64,000 nucleotides of DNA. Origin: Pseudolabrys sp963742345 (GTDB lineage: Bacteria > Pseudomonadota > Alphaproteobacteria > Rhizobiales > Xanthobacteraceae). The notes below the pieces were generated by a model that was given only the letters and a program-made list of their open reading frames with translations, made no database searches and had not been told where the DNA came from. Position numbers and translations under genes: made by a program. The DNA lies in assembly GCA_963742345.1 (NCBI GenBank), contig CAVULO010000004.1, positions 124,001 through 188,000 on the forward strand, read 5' to 3'. Positions 36,541 to 45,395 of this stretch are shown here, piece by piece; positions within the stretch are counted from its first letter, which is position 1; every line of letters starts with the position of its first letter.

Positions 36541-37768
36541 TTATCCACCCACCATGGAAAGCTTCAGTTTCTTCATGAGCGGCATAGCCTGACCCTCGGC
36601 CTGCTTTGGAATCCGACGGATCCAGCACCAGCTTCTTGAGCTCTGTGGTGATCTTGTTGCCCGGCTTGACTTCGTCGAGCGGGACCCCGCGGTCGATCGC
36701 CTCGCGAACGAGCGCGTAATCGTTGGGAATTGCGCTCAGGAAGGCATCACCCAGTGTTTGCGCAAGGTCCGCGCGGCGCAGGCCGGAATCGAACATGCGT
36801 TGAGTGAAACGATTGACGATCACCCGCGGATTGGGGCCATCGCCGAGCCGCTCTCTGATCGCTGCCACCAATTGTTTGGAGTGGCGAAGCCCCGGCACGG
36901 TGGTTTCGCTGACGATGAACAGTTTGTTCGAGCCGAGCAGCACACTGTCGGTCCAGGAGAACCAGGTGCGCGGCATGTCGAATACGACATACTCGAAATT
37001 GCTGGATACGAGATCGAGCAGACGCGTCACCACGTCGGGATCGAACGAGCGCATTTCAGCCGGCCGGTTGGGCGCGGCGACAACGGCGAGACCGGAAGCG
37101 TGATACGAGAGCATGACTTCCAGCAATTGCCGGTCCAGGCGGTCGGGCCGCGGCTCGATTTCAGCCAGATTGAGACGAGGCTCGAGATCGAGATAGTCGG
37201 CGACCGAGCCATGTTGAAAATCGAGATCTACCAGACAAGTGGAAGGCTTGGCGCGTTGACCGCCGCTGTTGAGCAGAATCATGGCGCTCTGGACCGCAAG
37301 CGTCGTGACACCGGCTCCGCCGACCGCGGGCAGAAAGGTGTAAATCTTTGCGTCAGTCGGCTCGGCGCCCCCTCCGGGTCCTTTGGCAACGCGGGCGCAG
37401 GCGCGCACCAGGTCGATCGGCTCGACCGGCTTCACCAGAAAGTCGGCGGTCCGCATCTGCAACAGAGTACGCGCGACGTTTTCGTCGAATGTCTGCGTTA
37501 CCGCTATGACCGGCGGCCAGGTGCCGACACGCGTCATCAGGCGGGCGAGCGCCACCATCTCGTCGGCGCGACCGGCATCGAGATCAACCACCACAACGGT
37601 GGCGTCCGCGACGTCGAGCGTATCGCCTTGCTCGGCGAGGCGGCCCGAAACCATGGCGAGTTCGATCGCAGACGACGCGCCAAACGTCGCACGCACCGAA
37701 TTTTCGAATTCGGCGTCGGCGGTAAGAACCACCACGCGAGTCCGGTTCGTGCTCAGGGGTGCGTCCAA
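36541..37768 (-). CDS. cpaE: Pilus assembly protein CpaE, ParA-like with receiver-like N-domain, reading frame interrupted
   Basis: A receiver-like domain (TRVVVLTADAEFENSVRATF to FLVKPVEPIDLVRACARVAKG) is followed by an atypical ParA/MinD ATPase domain whose P-loop reads LPAVGGAGVTTLAVQ, lacking the P-loop lysine as in other CpaE proteins. The frame slips near 36600; the alternative frame ends naturally as AEGQAMPLMKKLKLSMVGG-stop at 36541. The only in-frame start is a TTG at 37768; removing one G from ATTGGAC would open an ATG at 37775 with a better N-terminus, so a second small error is likely there. CpaE positions the pilus at the pole. Confidence 0.82.
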
Positions 37769-37797
37769 TGCGCATGATGCAATCGAAATTCCATTAT

Positions 37798-38157
37798 TTA
37801 TTTCACCGCTGCCGCTGGCTGAGCCACGGTAGGTCCGACAGGCGCCGCGTTATTCTGCGAGTTCGAGCCCGCGTCCTGATAGGTGCTCGACGTGCCGATG
37901 CCGCGCGGCGGTATGACCCGGTTGGTGCGATAGCGCTCGTAGGCGCTTTCCATCCTCGCGCCGTTGAAGGCGATGTTGTTGTTGGCGCTATCGCGCGGCC
38001 AAGGATCGACCATCTGAGTCACGACGTCGGTTGCCACCGCGTTGCCGCCCGACCGCGCAATGGTGTCGCGCCGGTCGAGATATTCCGAGCAGCCGCCGAG
38101 TACGGCGAGAAGAGCGCCAAGCGCAAGGCTGCGCAGCACGTTACTGAATGGCCGCAT
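37798..38157 (-). CDS. Small pilus-locus lipoprotein in the cpaD position
   Basis: 119 residues from MRPFSNVLRS, with GGGGG 6 bases ahead of the ATG. The lipobox is VLGGC near residue 23. The mature part reads YLDRRDTIARSGGNAVATDVVTQMVDPWPRDSANNNIAFNGARMESAYERYRTNRVIPP and then an Asn/Gln-rich tail. It lies between cpaC and cpaE, where cpaD is found in other Tad loci, but it is about half the size of CpaD and lacks a recognisable CpaD domain. An outer-membrane accessory role in the secretin complex is inferred from position. Confidence 0.72.
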   Translation of the reverse strand: MRPFSNVLRSLALGALLAVLGGCSEYLDRRDTIARSGGNAVATDVVTQMVDPWPRDSANNNIAFNGARMESAYERYRTNRVIPPRGIGTSSTYQDAGSNSQNNAAPVGPTVAQPAAAVK

Positions 38158-39698
38158 CGGAATCCCCCTTCGGCAGATCGAGCATGTGTCCGGTGAATGG
38201 CCGGTCGCCGGCAACCGCGATACGGGCCGTGGCAGGCGTGAGCTGGCGTGCCTAGTTGCCGCGTGACTTCGGTCTTGCCGAGCAGGAAGAAATCGACGTC
38301 GTTCGGCGGCAGCGTATCGTCGGTCGGCGCCTTGATTTCATCGCCCGGACGCGCCGGACGCACGAGATGCGGCGTGACAATGATGGCGAGGTCGGTTTCG
38401 TTCTTCTGATAGGACTTGCTGGAGAACAACGCACCCAGCACCGGCACACTGCCAAGCCACGGCAGTTGCTCGATCTGCGTTCTTGTTGTCGCTTTGCAGC
38501 AGGCCGCCAATCACGAAGCTTTGGCCGTCGCGCAGTTCGACGGTGGTCGAAGCGCGGCGCACGATCAGCGCCGGCACCGAGACGCCGTTGCTTACCGAGA
38601 TCGTATGGGTCGTGTCGATCTGGCTCACCTCAGGCTCGATCTTCAGGTTGATCAGGCCGCGGCCGAGCACGGTCGGCGTGAAGGCCAGGCCGACACCGTA
38701 TTTCTTGTAGTCGACTGTGACCTGACCGAACGAGCCGGACACCGGAATCGGATATTCGCCGCCGGCCAGGAAGCTGGCGGTGTCGCCGGACAGCGCGACC
38801 AGGTTGGGCTCGGCCAGGCTGCGGGCAATACCCTTCTGCTCGAGCGCATTGATCATCACGTCCGTGGTGACGCCGCTCGCCACGATGCGGCCGATCAGGA
38901 AGCCGAACGGCGACGCGCCGGAAAGCACGCCCGCGGCGGCTTCCCGTCGCGATGTCAGCCGCGACGGCGAATCGGCAGGTTCTTGGTCGGCGCAGCGATT
39001 GCCGATATTGGTGATGCTGTTGCCGCCAAAGCGGTTCCACTGGACGCCCAGCTCACGGCCGGCAGTGCGCGAAATCTCGATGAAACGCACCTCCAGCATG
39101 CACCTGCTGCGGCGACATCACCGACACCGTATTGATGATTTCAGGCCCGAACTGGCGCGCGATCGTCACTGCCTTGTCGAGCGAGGCGGCATCGGCAACC
39201 TCGCCGGACAGCATGATGCGGCCGTTGACGCTGGAGGCCTGAATTCGCGAGCCGGGGAAACGCCGGCGCAGCTCGTTGCTGAGACGCGTGATGTCATATG
39301 ACACTTCGACGTCGAAAATGCCGATCAGCTTCTTGCCTTCGGCATAGACCGATACGCGGGTGGTGCCGATCTTTTTGCCGAGAATCGACAACGCGTGATC
39401 GGTGAGCGGATTGACGTCGGCAACTTCCGGATCGCCGACAATGACGTCGACGAAGCTGGTATCTGTGCGCACATCTTCCGACTTGCCGATCGGTACCGTC
39501 ACCATGACGGTGCGATTATTGCCCGCTGATCTGGATCGATCGCGACTGCGCGTGCGCATCACCGATCATGCCCAAGATCGAAGCCGCCATGGCAATTGCC
39601 AGGGCGATCGCAAGATCGCGCAACCAGTTGCCACGCTTCGTGGTCCTGTCCGCAAGCGGCCAGCCAAAGCCGACGCCAATGTCATTGTGTTTATTCAC
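38141..39698 (-). CDS. cpaC: Outer-membrane secretin CpaC/RcpA, reading frame interrupted several times
   Basis: A signal peptide region (NWLRDLAIALAIAMAASIL...DAHAQS) is followed by the pilus N-domain (VTVPIGKSEDVRTDTSFVDVIVGDPEVADVNPLTDHALSILGKKIGTTRVSVY), a BON-like stretch (GSRIQASSVNGRIMLSGEVADAASLDKAVTIA) and the secretin core (LEVRFIEISRTAGRELGVQWNRFGG ... VELRDGQSFVIGGLLQSDN ... PWLGSVPVLGALFSSKSYQKNETDLAIIVTPHLVRP). Breaks lie near 39535, 39095, 38490 and 38255; the last frame ends RPFTGHMLDLPKGDSDAAIQ-stop at 38141, overlapping the next gene's start. GTG start with GGGGAG upstream. It forms the outer-membrane pore of the pilus. Confidence 0.83.
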
Positions 39699-39736
39699 GA
39701 CACACTCCCCACCCCTTAGTGATCCCAAGCCCGGAC

Positions 39737-40605
39737 TTACCAGGCAGCTTGCCTCCGCTCCGTCTCAGCCGAGGCCCCATCAGCTCCCTCGACCGGGACG
39801 GTGTATTCCTGCTTTGCCGACGCACGCGTCACCACCACCGTCGCGGTGGCGGCTTTGTCGGTGCTGATCGGTTCATTGGTGCCCAAATCGTTGAGCGTGA
39901 CTTTGCGCGTCCGCACTTCGGCAGTTTCGCCGGCCTTGCGCAGCAGCAGCGAGAGGCTGCCGACTGAAGACGCAAGCCACAATTTCTGTGCTTCGACGGT
40001 GTCGACTTCCAGCGTCACCGATTTCGCGACCGCGGCCTTGGCGGCGCGCTCGTCGGCGGTCTGATCGACCGCGAGCACGCGTGTGTTCTGCAGCACGACT
40101 TGAGTCGTGGCCGATCCTTTTTCGAGCTGGCGCGTGAGCACGATGTCAACGTGATCGCCTGGCAGCACGAAGCCGCCGACACCTTCCACGTCGTTGACGC
40201 GGATTGTCACGGCCTTCATGCCCGGCTTGACCAGCGCCGACAGCGTCGCGCGCTGACCAGCGCCGGTGATCTTGAGCGCGAGCACCGGCTCGTTCGCTTC
40301 GATCGCGGCCAGCACGACGCGGCGGCCGCCCGACACGATGTCGTTGATCTTGGCGAAGGCGCCGCCCGGCAGCGAGTCAGACGGCCACGGCACTTCCTGG
40401 AGCATCGAGGCAGTGAGTTCGGTGCCGAAGCGCAGCGGTTGTTTGGCGACGACGACGGTTTGCGACGCCACCTGCGTCTTGGTTCGGCTCGAAATTCTTC
40501 GCCTGCATGGCTGGCCTGGTTGTTGAGCCAGACCTGGGCGATGAACACGGCGAGCAAGCCGAAAACGACGGCAAACCCGATCATGACGATGGTACTGGCA
40601 CGCAC
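39737..40605 (-). CDS. cpaB: Tad pilus assembly protein CpaB/RcpC, reading frame interrupted
   Basis: One N-terminal membrane helix (ASTIVMIGFAVVFGLLAVFIAQVWL) from a GTG start, then a break near 40485 after EEFRAEP. The other frame carries the SAF domain (VVVAKQPLRFGTELTASMLQEVPWPSDSLPGGAFAKINDI) and the RcpC-type core (GMKAVTIRVNDVEGVGGFVLPGDHVDIVLTRQ). About 289 residues joined. CpaB is a periplasmic, SAF-domain partner of the secretin. It is the first gene of the minus-strand Tad operon in this window. Confidence 0.85.
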
Positions 40606-41082
40606 GACAATTAGTCCCGTTTGACGCGACCGAACTCTTCTTCGGTCTGTTCGTGCGAACACTAGAGGCGAGGAAGTATTGAATTACTAAAATCACTGTC
40701 GCAATTGTGCCTATGCTGAAGAGCGCATGAATTCGTAGCGTTTACGACGGGTATCCGAACGTGCGATAAACTTTAGAGTAACCTTGCGCGAAATTAACAA
40801 TACTGGGTCGGATACTTGACATTGCAGGTAAGGATCGATTCAGCCTGATGACGGTGCCGGACATTCAAAAAGACGCTGCAAATATGGGGCTATTGCCCAC
40901 GCAGCCGTGGCGAAGCGCGACGGCGTTGGGATATCGTCAAGACTAAGACACGGTTACCGGAATACAGTGGCCGCCGTTGCTCGTGCGGCAGCGTTGCGGC
41001 AACATGCCTTGCCTGTCATCACGACGAACAATGTCGCATCCGAAGCCGTGCGCCGCTATTTTTTTCCGGGAGAATGCCGCCG
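40606..41082. other. Intergenic region between cpaB and the AhpD-like gene
   Basis: 477 bases without a supported gene. No flp pilin or cpaA prepilin peptidase is present. It should contain the divergent promoters for the Tad operon and the catabolic/ABC cluster. A TTGACA at 40816 has no matching -10 at normal spacing. An accGAA...TTCggt stem lies at about 40630-40645. Confidence 0.5.
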
Positions 41083-41742
41083 ATGTCGAAACCCCGCATT
41101 AGTTATGTCGATCCTTCGACGATCAAGGATCCCGCCATGATCGCCGAATTCGAGCGGTGCGCGCGGGAGGGAACGCCGCGCCCGGAAAGCCAGGCTGTTC
41201 GGGCACATGTACCGGCAACATTCTGGTCGTTCGCCAATACCTGGCGCGACGTATTCAAGAACGGCGTCGCCGACCACAAGATCAAAGAGCTCTGCCGCAT
41301 CTACGTCTCGCGTTCGGTGCTGTGCGAGTTCTGCGGCAACCAGCGTTCGATCAAGGCGGCGAAATCCGGTCTCAAGGAAGATGACTATTCCGACCTGATC
41401 AATTTCGAGAGCTCGACGCGCTACGACGAGCGGCAAAAGGCAGCGTTGGCCTATGCCGAGGCGATCACCTGGGATCTGCCGGCGACAGACGAATTGTGGG
41501 ACCGTCTGCATAAACACTTCAGCGAGCCCGAGCTGGTCGAGATCGGCTATTTCGTCGCCATCACGATGGGCCAGCAGCGCTGGCTGCGCACGCTCAACAT
41601 CGAACATCACCAAATTCTCGCCGGTACCGACGCGTCGATGGCGCCCGGCTTCGAGACATTGGACGCACTCCAGCGTTCGAAACAGGCCGAAGACTATTGG
41701 GCCAAGATCAACAGCAAACCCGCAAAACAGGCCGCAGAGTGA
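41083..41742 (+). CDS. AhpD-like / carboxymuconolactone decarboxylase family protein
   Basis: 219 residues from MSKPRISYVDPSTIKDPAM. The AhpD fold is shown by HKIKELCRIYVSRSVLCEFCGNQRSIKAAKSG with the CxxC redox pair (LCEFCG), and YDERQKAALAYAEAITWDLPATDELWDRL. Members are either peroxiredoxin-reducing proteins or true decarboxylases. As first gene of a transporter-hydrolase cluster it may act on the imported compound or protect against peroxides made from it. An alternative start lies 9 bases upstream but sits too close to the GGGAG site. The stop overlaps a GTG start of the ABC ATPase (GTGA). Confidence 0.78.
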   Translation: MSKPRISYVDPSTIKDPAMIAEFERCAREGTPRPESQAVRAHVPATFWSFANTWRDVFKNGVADHKIKELCRIYVSRSVLCEFCGNQRSIKAAKSGLKEDDYSDLINFESSTRYDERQKAALAYAEAITWDLPATDELWDRLHKHFSEPELVEIGYFVAITMGQQRWLRTLNIEHHQILAGTDASMAPGFETLDALQRSKQAEDYWAKINSKPAKQAAE

Positions 41743-42578
41743 CAAGTCAAACGCCAATGACATCCGCTGTCCGTTCGACCTCTGCCTCGCAGGTCGCCAA
41801 AAATGAGCCACGCATTCGCGTCCGGGGACTAGGCAAGCACTACGGCTCGCTCGAAGTATTCCGCAACATCGACTTCGATGTCGGCGAACGCGAGATCGTC
41901 GCAATTGTCGGCCCGTCTGGCTGCGGCAAGACCACACTGTTGCGATGCATCGACGGTCTGTTGCCGCACGACGCCGGCGAGATCTGGGTTGGTGCCGAGC
42001 GCGTCACCGAACCGATCGCCGGCGTCGCCATGGTGTTCCAGCATTTCGGTCTGTTTCCATGGAAGACAGTGTTCGAGAACGTGGCTTATGGTTTGCGCAT
42101 GGCCGGAGCGCCGAAGGCCGAGATCGAGCGCAAGGTGCCGGAATTTATTAAGCTGGTCGGCCTCACCGGCTTCGAAGATGCATTTCCATATCAAATGTCC
42201 GGCGGCATGCAGCAACGCTGCGGTCTTGCTCGCGCTCTTGCGGTTGAGCCGAATGTATTGCTGATGGACGAACCGTTCGCTGCGGTGGACGCGCAGACGC
42301 GCGAGATTTTGCAATTCGAGCTGTTGCGCATCTGGGAACAACGGCCGACCGCCATGATTTTCGTCACCCACTCGATCGAGGAAGCAGTGCTCCTCGGACA
42401 TCGGGTTATCGTGCTCAAGGGGCGGCCTTCGAGCATCCACGAGACCGTCACCATCGATCTCCCACAACCGCGTACGCGCGAGACGCTGCGTGAGCCTCGT
42501 TTCGCCGAACTGCGCGAGCGGGTGTGGGGCACGCTGATGCGAGAAGCCCGGGAGGCCGAATTCCAGCTTGAACGCTGA
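41739..42578 (+). CDS. ABC transporter ATP-binding protein, nitrate/sulfonate/taurine (TauT) type
   Basis: About 279 residues. Walker A GPSGCGKTTLL, Q-loop VFQHFGLFPWKTVFENV, signature YQMSGGMQQRCGLARAL, Walker B VLLMDEPFAAVDAQTRE and H-loop IFVTHSIEEAVLLG are complete. EVFRNIDFDVGEREIVAIVG and the PWKTVxENV loop place it with SsuB/TauB-type ATPases. The GTG start gives GTGA coupling to the previous gene; an ATG 18 bases later is also possible. It energises the two permeases downstream. Confidence 0.9.
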   Translation: MTSQTPMTSAVRSTSASQVAKNEPRIRVRGLGKHYGSLEVFRNIDFDVGEREIVAIVGPSGCGKTTLLRCIDGLLPHDAGEIWVGAERVTEPIAGVAMVFQHFGLFPWKTVFENVAYGLRMAGAPKAEIERKVPEFIKLVGLTGFEDAFPYQMSGGMQQRCGLARALAVEPNVLLMDEPFAAVDAQTREILQFELLRIWEQRPTAMIFVTHSIEEAVLLGHRVIVLKGRPSSIHETVTIDLPQPRTRETLREPRFAELRERVWGTLMREAREAEFQLER

Positions 42579-42609
42579 ATAAAAAAATGAAGTTTAAAGG
42601 GAGGATTCT

Positions 42610-43614
42610 ATGATCCGTAAAACAGCCGCACTGATGGCCGGCGGCATGTTGGCGGCGACGCTGCTGGCGGGCATTGCTCCTGCCACGGCGCAGGGCAAGA
42701 AGGTTGTCGTTGCGATCCCGGGCATTCCGCCTATTTATTCGGTGACGATTGCCTACGTCGCAGAAAAGCAGGGCTTCTTCAAAAAGTACGGCGCCGATGT
42801 CGAGATCCGTCCGTTCGATAACGGCACCGCGGCCGCTCGCGCGGTCGTGGCTGGAGACATCGACATGGCCTGGTCGCCGACGCCACCGGTGATCAATCAG
42901 GTCTCCAATGCCGACGTTCCATTGGTTGCGTTATATGGCATGCCCAATCCCGATTGGGTGATCGGCACTACCGACGAAGGCAAGACCTGTAAGGATCTCG
43001 TCGGTCAGGATGTCGGCGTCGATTCGATCAATGGCGCGCGCTCGGTGGCGCTACGCTCGATGCTCACCGGCTGTCCGGGCGTGAAGATCGAAGACACCAA
43101 GCAGATCGCGTTGGGTTCCACACCTGGACCTGCACTGCTCGCCGGCCAGCTGCATTTTGCCGTGTTGCATCTCGACGACCTCGCCGAAATCGAACACCAG
43201 GGCAAGAAGCTGAAGATCTTGCTGGCCATGAAGAACACCAATCCAACTAGCCATTACCTCATCATGGTGGCACGCAAGGACAACTTGGCAAAGAACCGCG
43301 ACGCCATTGTGCGCACGGTCGCCGGTATGATCGAAGCCGCGCGTTTCATGCAGGATCCGAAGAACGCCGATGCTGTGGCCGATGCAGCCGCCGGGACCGG
43401 GCACAACAAGGAGGTCAACAAGGCCGCACTTAAGGCGTTTCTTGCTATCGACTTCTGGGCAGCAAAGGACGACGGCATGCCGCGTAACAAGATCGAGGCG
43501 GTCGCGGCGCTGATGAAGAAGATCGGTTCCATTAACCCCGACAAGGAGCCGGTGAGTTATGACAAATTCGTAGACGCCAGCATTTGGAAAGATGCCAACG
43601 CGATGGTGAAGTGA
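42610..43614 (+). CDS. ABC transporter substrate-binding protein, NMT1/THI5-like
   Basis: 334 residues with a signal peptide (MIRKTAALMAGGMLAATLLAGIAPATA, cleavage near residue 27). The mature protein opens KKVVVAIPGIPPIYSVTIAYVAEKQGFFKKYGADVEI and AARAVVAGDIDMAWSPTPP, the pattern of SsuA/NMT1 periplasmic proteins that bind sulfonates, nitrate, pyrimidine precursors or aromatic acids. It has four cysteines, two in the pocket region (GKTCKDLVGQD and TGCPGVKIED), which may form a disulfide. GGGAGG precedes the ATG. Ligand unknown; the surrounding enzymes suggest a cyclic or amide-type organic compound. Confidence 0.88.
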   Translation: MIRKTAALMAGGMLAATLLAGIAPATAQGKKVVVAIPGIPPIYSVTIAYVAEKQGFFKKYGADVEIRPFDNGTAAARAVVAGDIDMAWSPTPPVINQVSNADVPLVALYGMPNPDWVIGTTDEGKTCKDLVGQDVGVDSINGARSVALRSMLTGCPGVKIEDTKQIALGSTPGPALLAGQLHFAVLHLDDLAEIEHQGKKLKILLAMKNTNPTSHYLIMVARKDNLAKNRDAIVRTVAGMIEAARFMQDPKNADAVADAAAGTGHNKEVNKAALKAFLAIDFWAAKDDGMPRNKIEAVAALMKKIGSINPDKEPVSYDKFVDASIWKDANAMVK

Positions 43615-43654
43615 GACGCAACCCTGACGGTTTTGCGCCGATCCAACCTTTGAG

Positions 43655-43760
43655 CTGTCATGCCTTGCCCAAGCGGGGCATACAGTATTCCCGGGCGCTC
43701 ATGAAAATGCTGCATCGCAGTGTGTATTGGATCGCCCGATTTTGCAGGCGATGACAACAG
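43655..43760. repeat. REP-like double palindrome in the ABC operon
   Basis: Between the binding-protein and permease genes. Two hairpins, ATGCC/GGCAT (43660 and 43677) and ATCGCC/GGCGAT (43731 and 43747), are arranged head-to-head; the outer ends CTGTCAT and ATGACA-A-CAG are inverted copies. This is the architecture and wording of the short extragenic palindromes that are abundant in Bradyrhizobium relatives. It may adjust expression of the permeases relative to the binding protein. Confidence 0.6.
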
Positions 43761-43773
43761 AGCAGTAGCGCAC

Positions 43774-44526
43774 GTGCAAACGACATACCTTCGCCGTCAC
43801 GCGCCGTTCTGGATCAGCATCGTCGCGGGTCTCACCATCTGGGAGTTGGCAGGACGCAGCACCAGCGCGGCTTTCATGGTGCCATTCTCGGTTACGGTAG
43901 CGCGCCTTTGGCAATTGGTGGTGAGCGGTAATTTCATAGCGCAGCTCATCAATTCAGCGAAGCTGTTCTTCGCCGGATTCGTGCTCGCCCTTATTGTCGG
44001 CGTGCCGCTCGGTATGCTGCTCGCGCGCGTACGCACGCTGCGCATCGGTATCGAGCCCTACATTATGATTCTCTACGCCACACCAATGGTGGCGCTGATA
44101 CCTTTCATCTTGTCGATGATGGGGTTTGGTTTCGCGCCCAAGCTGCTGGTCGTGTTTTTATTCGCCGTCTTCCCCGTGCTCTACAACACGATTGAGGGCG
44201 CGCGCAGCATCAAGCCGGAACTGATCGAAGTGGCAAAGTCCTTTCGCTCCAGCGAATGGGCGCTGTGGCGCGAGGTGATGCTGCCTTACACTCTGCCTTA
44301 TACGATGACCGGTGTACGCCAAGCGATCGGCCGCGCGCTCGTCGGCATGATCGCGGCCGAATTCTTTCTGTCGTCCACTGGCCTCGGCCAGCTCATCATG
44401 AGCGCTTCGCAAAACTTCGACACCGGTGGCGTATTCGCCTCCATCCTTATCATCGGCCTGATCGGCGTGGGATTGATGCGGGTGGGCCTGATGATCGAAC
44501 AGCATTTTGCGCGCTGGAGGCAATAG
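43774..44526 (+). CDS. ABC transporter permease (TauC/SsuC type)
   Basis: About 250 residues with six membrane helices. The coupling motif EVAKSFRSSEWALWREVMLPYTLPYTMTGVRQAIGRALVGMIAAEFFLSSTGLG is that of the BPD inner-membrane domain of the nitrate/taurine family. The start codon (GTG) is weakly supported because the REP-like element lies directly ahead. Pairs with the next permease as a heterodimer. Confidence 0.88.
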   Translation: MQTTYLRRHAPFWISIVAGLTIWELAGRSTSAAFMVPFSVTVARLWQLVVSGNFIAQLINSAKLFFAGFVLALIVGVPLGMLLARVRTLRIGIEPYIMILYATPMVALIPFILSMMGFGFAPKLLVVFLFAVFPVLYNTIEGARSIKPELIEVAKSFRSSEWALWREVMLPYTLPYTMTGVRQAIGRALVGMIAAEFFLSSTGLGQLIMSASQNFDTGGVFASILIIGLIGVGLMRVGLMIEQHFARWRQ

Positions 44527-44528
44527 AC

Positions 44529-45359
44529 GTGGCGGAGCAAACCATCGGCGTCTCAATTCCTGTCACGGACTCGCGTACGAACTCGCGGGCTGCCGGCTGG
44601 CGATCCGGCGCCCTGATGCCGCGGCTGATCGTCGGGCTTGTCATTGTGCTCGTATGGGAATTCGTGGTGCGAGCGCTTGCGCCCGCATACGTCGCAAAGC
44701 CCACGACGGTCGCCGCCGCGATTCCACGTGTCATCGTCGACCCGGCCTTCCTGAAAGCGACCACCGCGACCCTGGCCGCGGTCGCCGAAGGGCTCGCCAT
44801 CGCGCTGGTATTCGGCACCATCATCGGCCTGCTTATGGGCCGCAGTGTCATGTTCGAGCGCGCCATCCGCCATTACGTCAACGGCTTCTACGCCGTGCCG
44901 ATGATCGTTGTATTGCCGCTATTTTCGCTATGGTTCGGGTATTCAGGTGCGACACGCATCGCTACCATTATCTTTGCGGCTATCTTCTCCATCATCATCA
45001 ATGTCGCCGACGGCGCGCGCTCGGTGCCCCGCGAATTCATGGAAGTTGCACGCTCATTTCGTTCTAACCGCCTGAGCATGCTGTTCGGGATCGTGCTGCC
45101 GGCCTCGATGCCTTATCTACTTGCCGGCACCCGGCTTGCCGCCGGCCGCGCGTTGATCGGTGCCGTGGTCGCGGAATTCTTCATCTCGGTCGGAGGGCTC
45201 GGTTACTACATCCTCTACAACTCGCGCTCCTATCATCACAATGAGGCCTTTGTCGGTGTGCTGCTTCTCGCTGGCTTCGGCGTCGCCTTCGAATTGCTGG
45301 TCGCCTGGGCAACGAGACACTTCATGCCCTGGTATCGCCGCGACGAAAAAACGAGCTAG
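44529..45359 (+). CDS. ABC transporter permease, second subunit (TauC/SsuC type)
   Basis: 276 residues from a GTG with GGAGG about 8 bases ahead. Six helices; coupling motif EVARSFRSNRLSMLFGIVLPASMPYLLAGTRLAAGRALIGAVVAEFFISVGGLG. A soluble N-terminal stretch of 30 residues precedes the first helix. The stop of the previous permease is only two bases upstream, so the two are translationally coupled. Two different permeases for one ATPase implies a heterodimeric channel. Confidence 0.9.
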   Translation: MAEQTIGVSIPVTDSRTNSRAAGWRSGALMPRLIVGLVIVLVWEFVVRALAPAYVAKPTTVAAAIPRVIVDPAFLKATTATLAAVAEGLAIALVFGTIIGLLMGRSVMFERAIRHYVNGFYAVPMIVVLPLFSLWFGYSGATRIATIIFAAIFSIIINVADGARSVPREFMEVARSFRSNRLSMLFGIVLPASMPYLLAGTRLAAGRALIGAVVAEFFISVGGLGYYILYNSRSYHHNEAFVGVLLLAGFGVAFELLVAWATRHFMPWYRRDEKTS

Positions 45360-45395
45360 CGCGCCCTCTTCCGATTCATCACAAGGAAATTTCGT

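Noticed and set aside
40816..40850. Promoter for the AhpD-like gene at a TTGACA
   Set aside because: No -10 like sequence at 16-18 bases, and the gene start is over 230 bases away.
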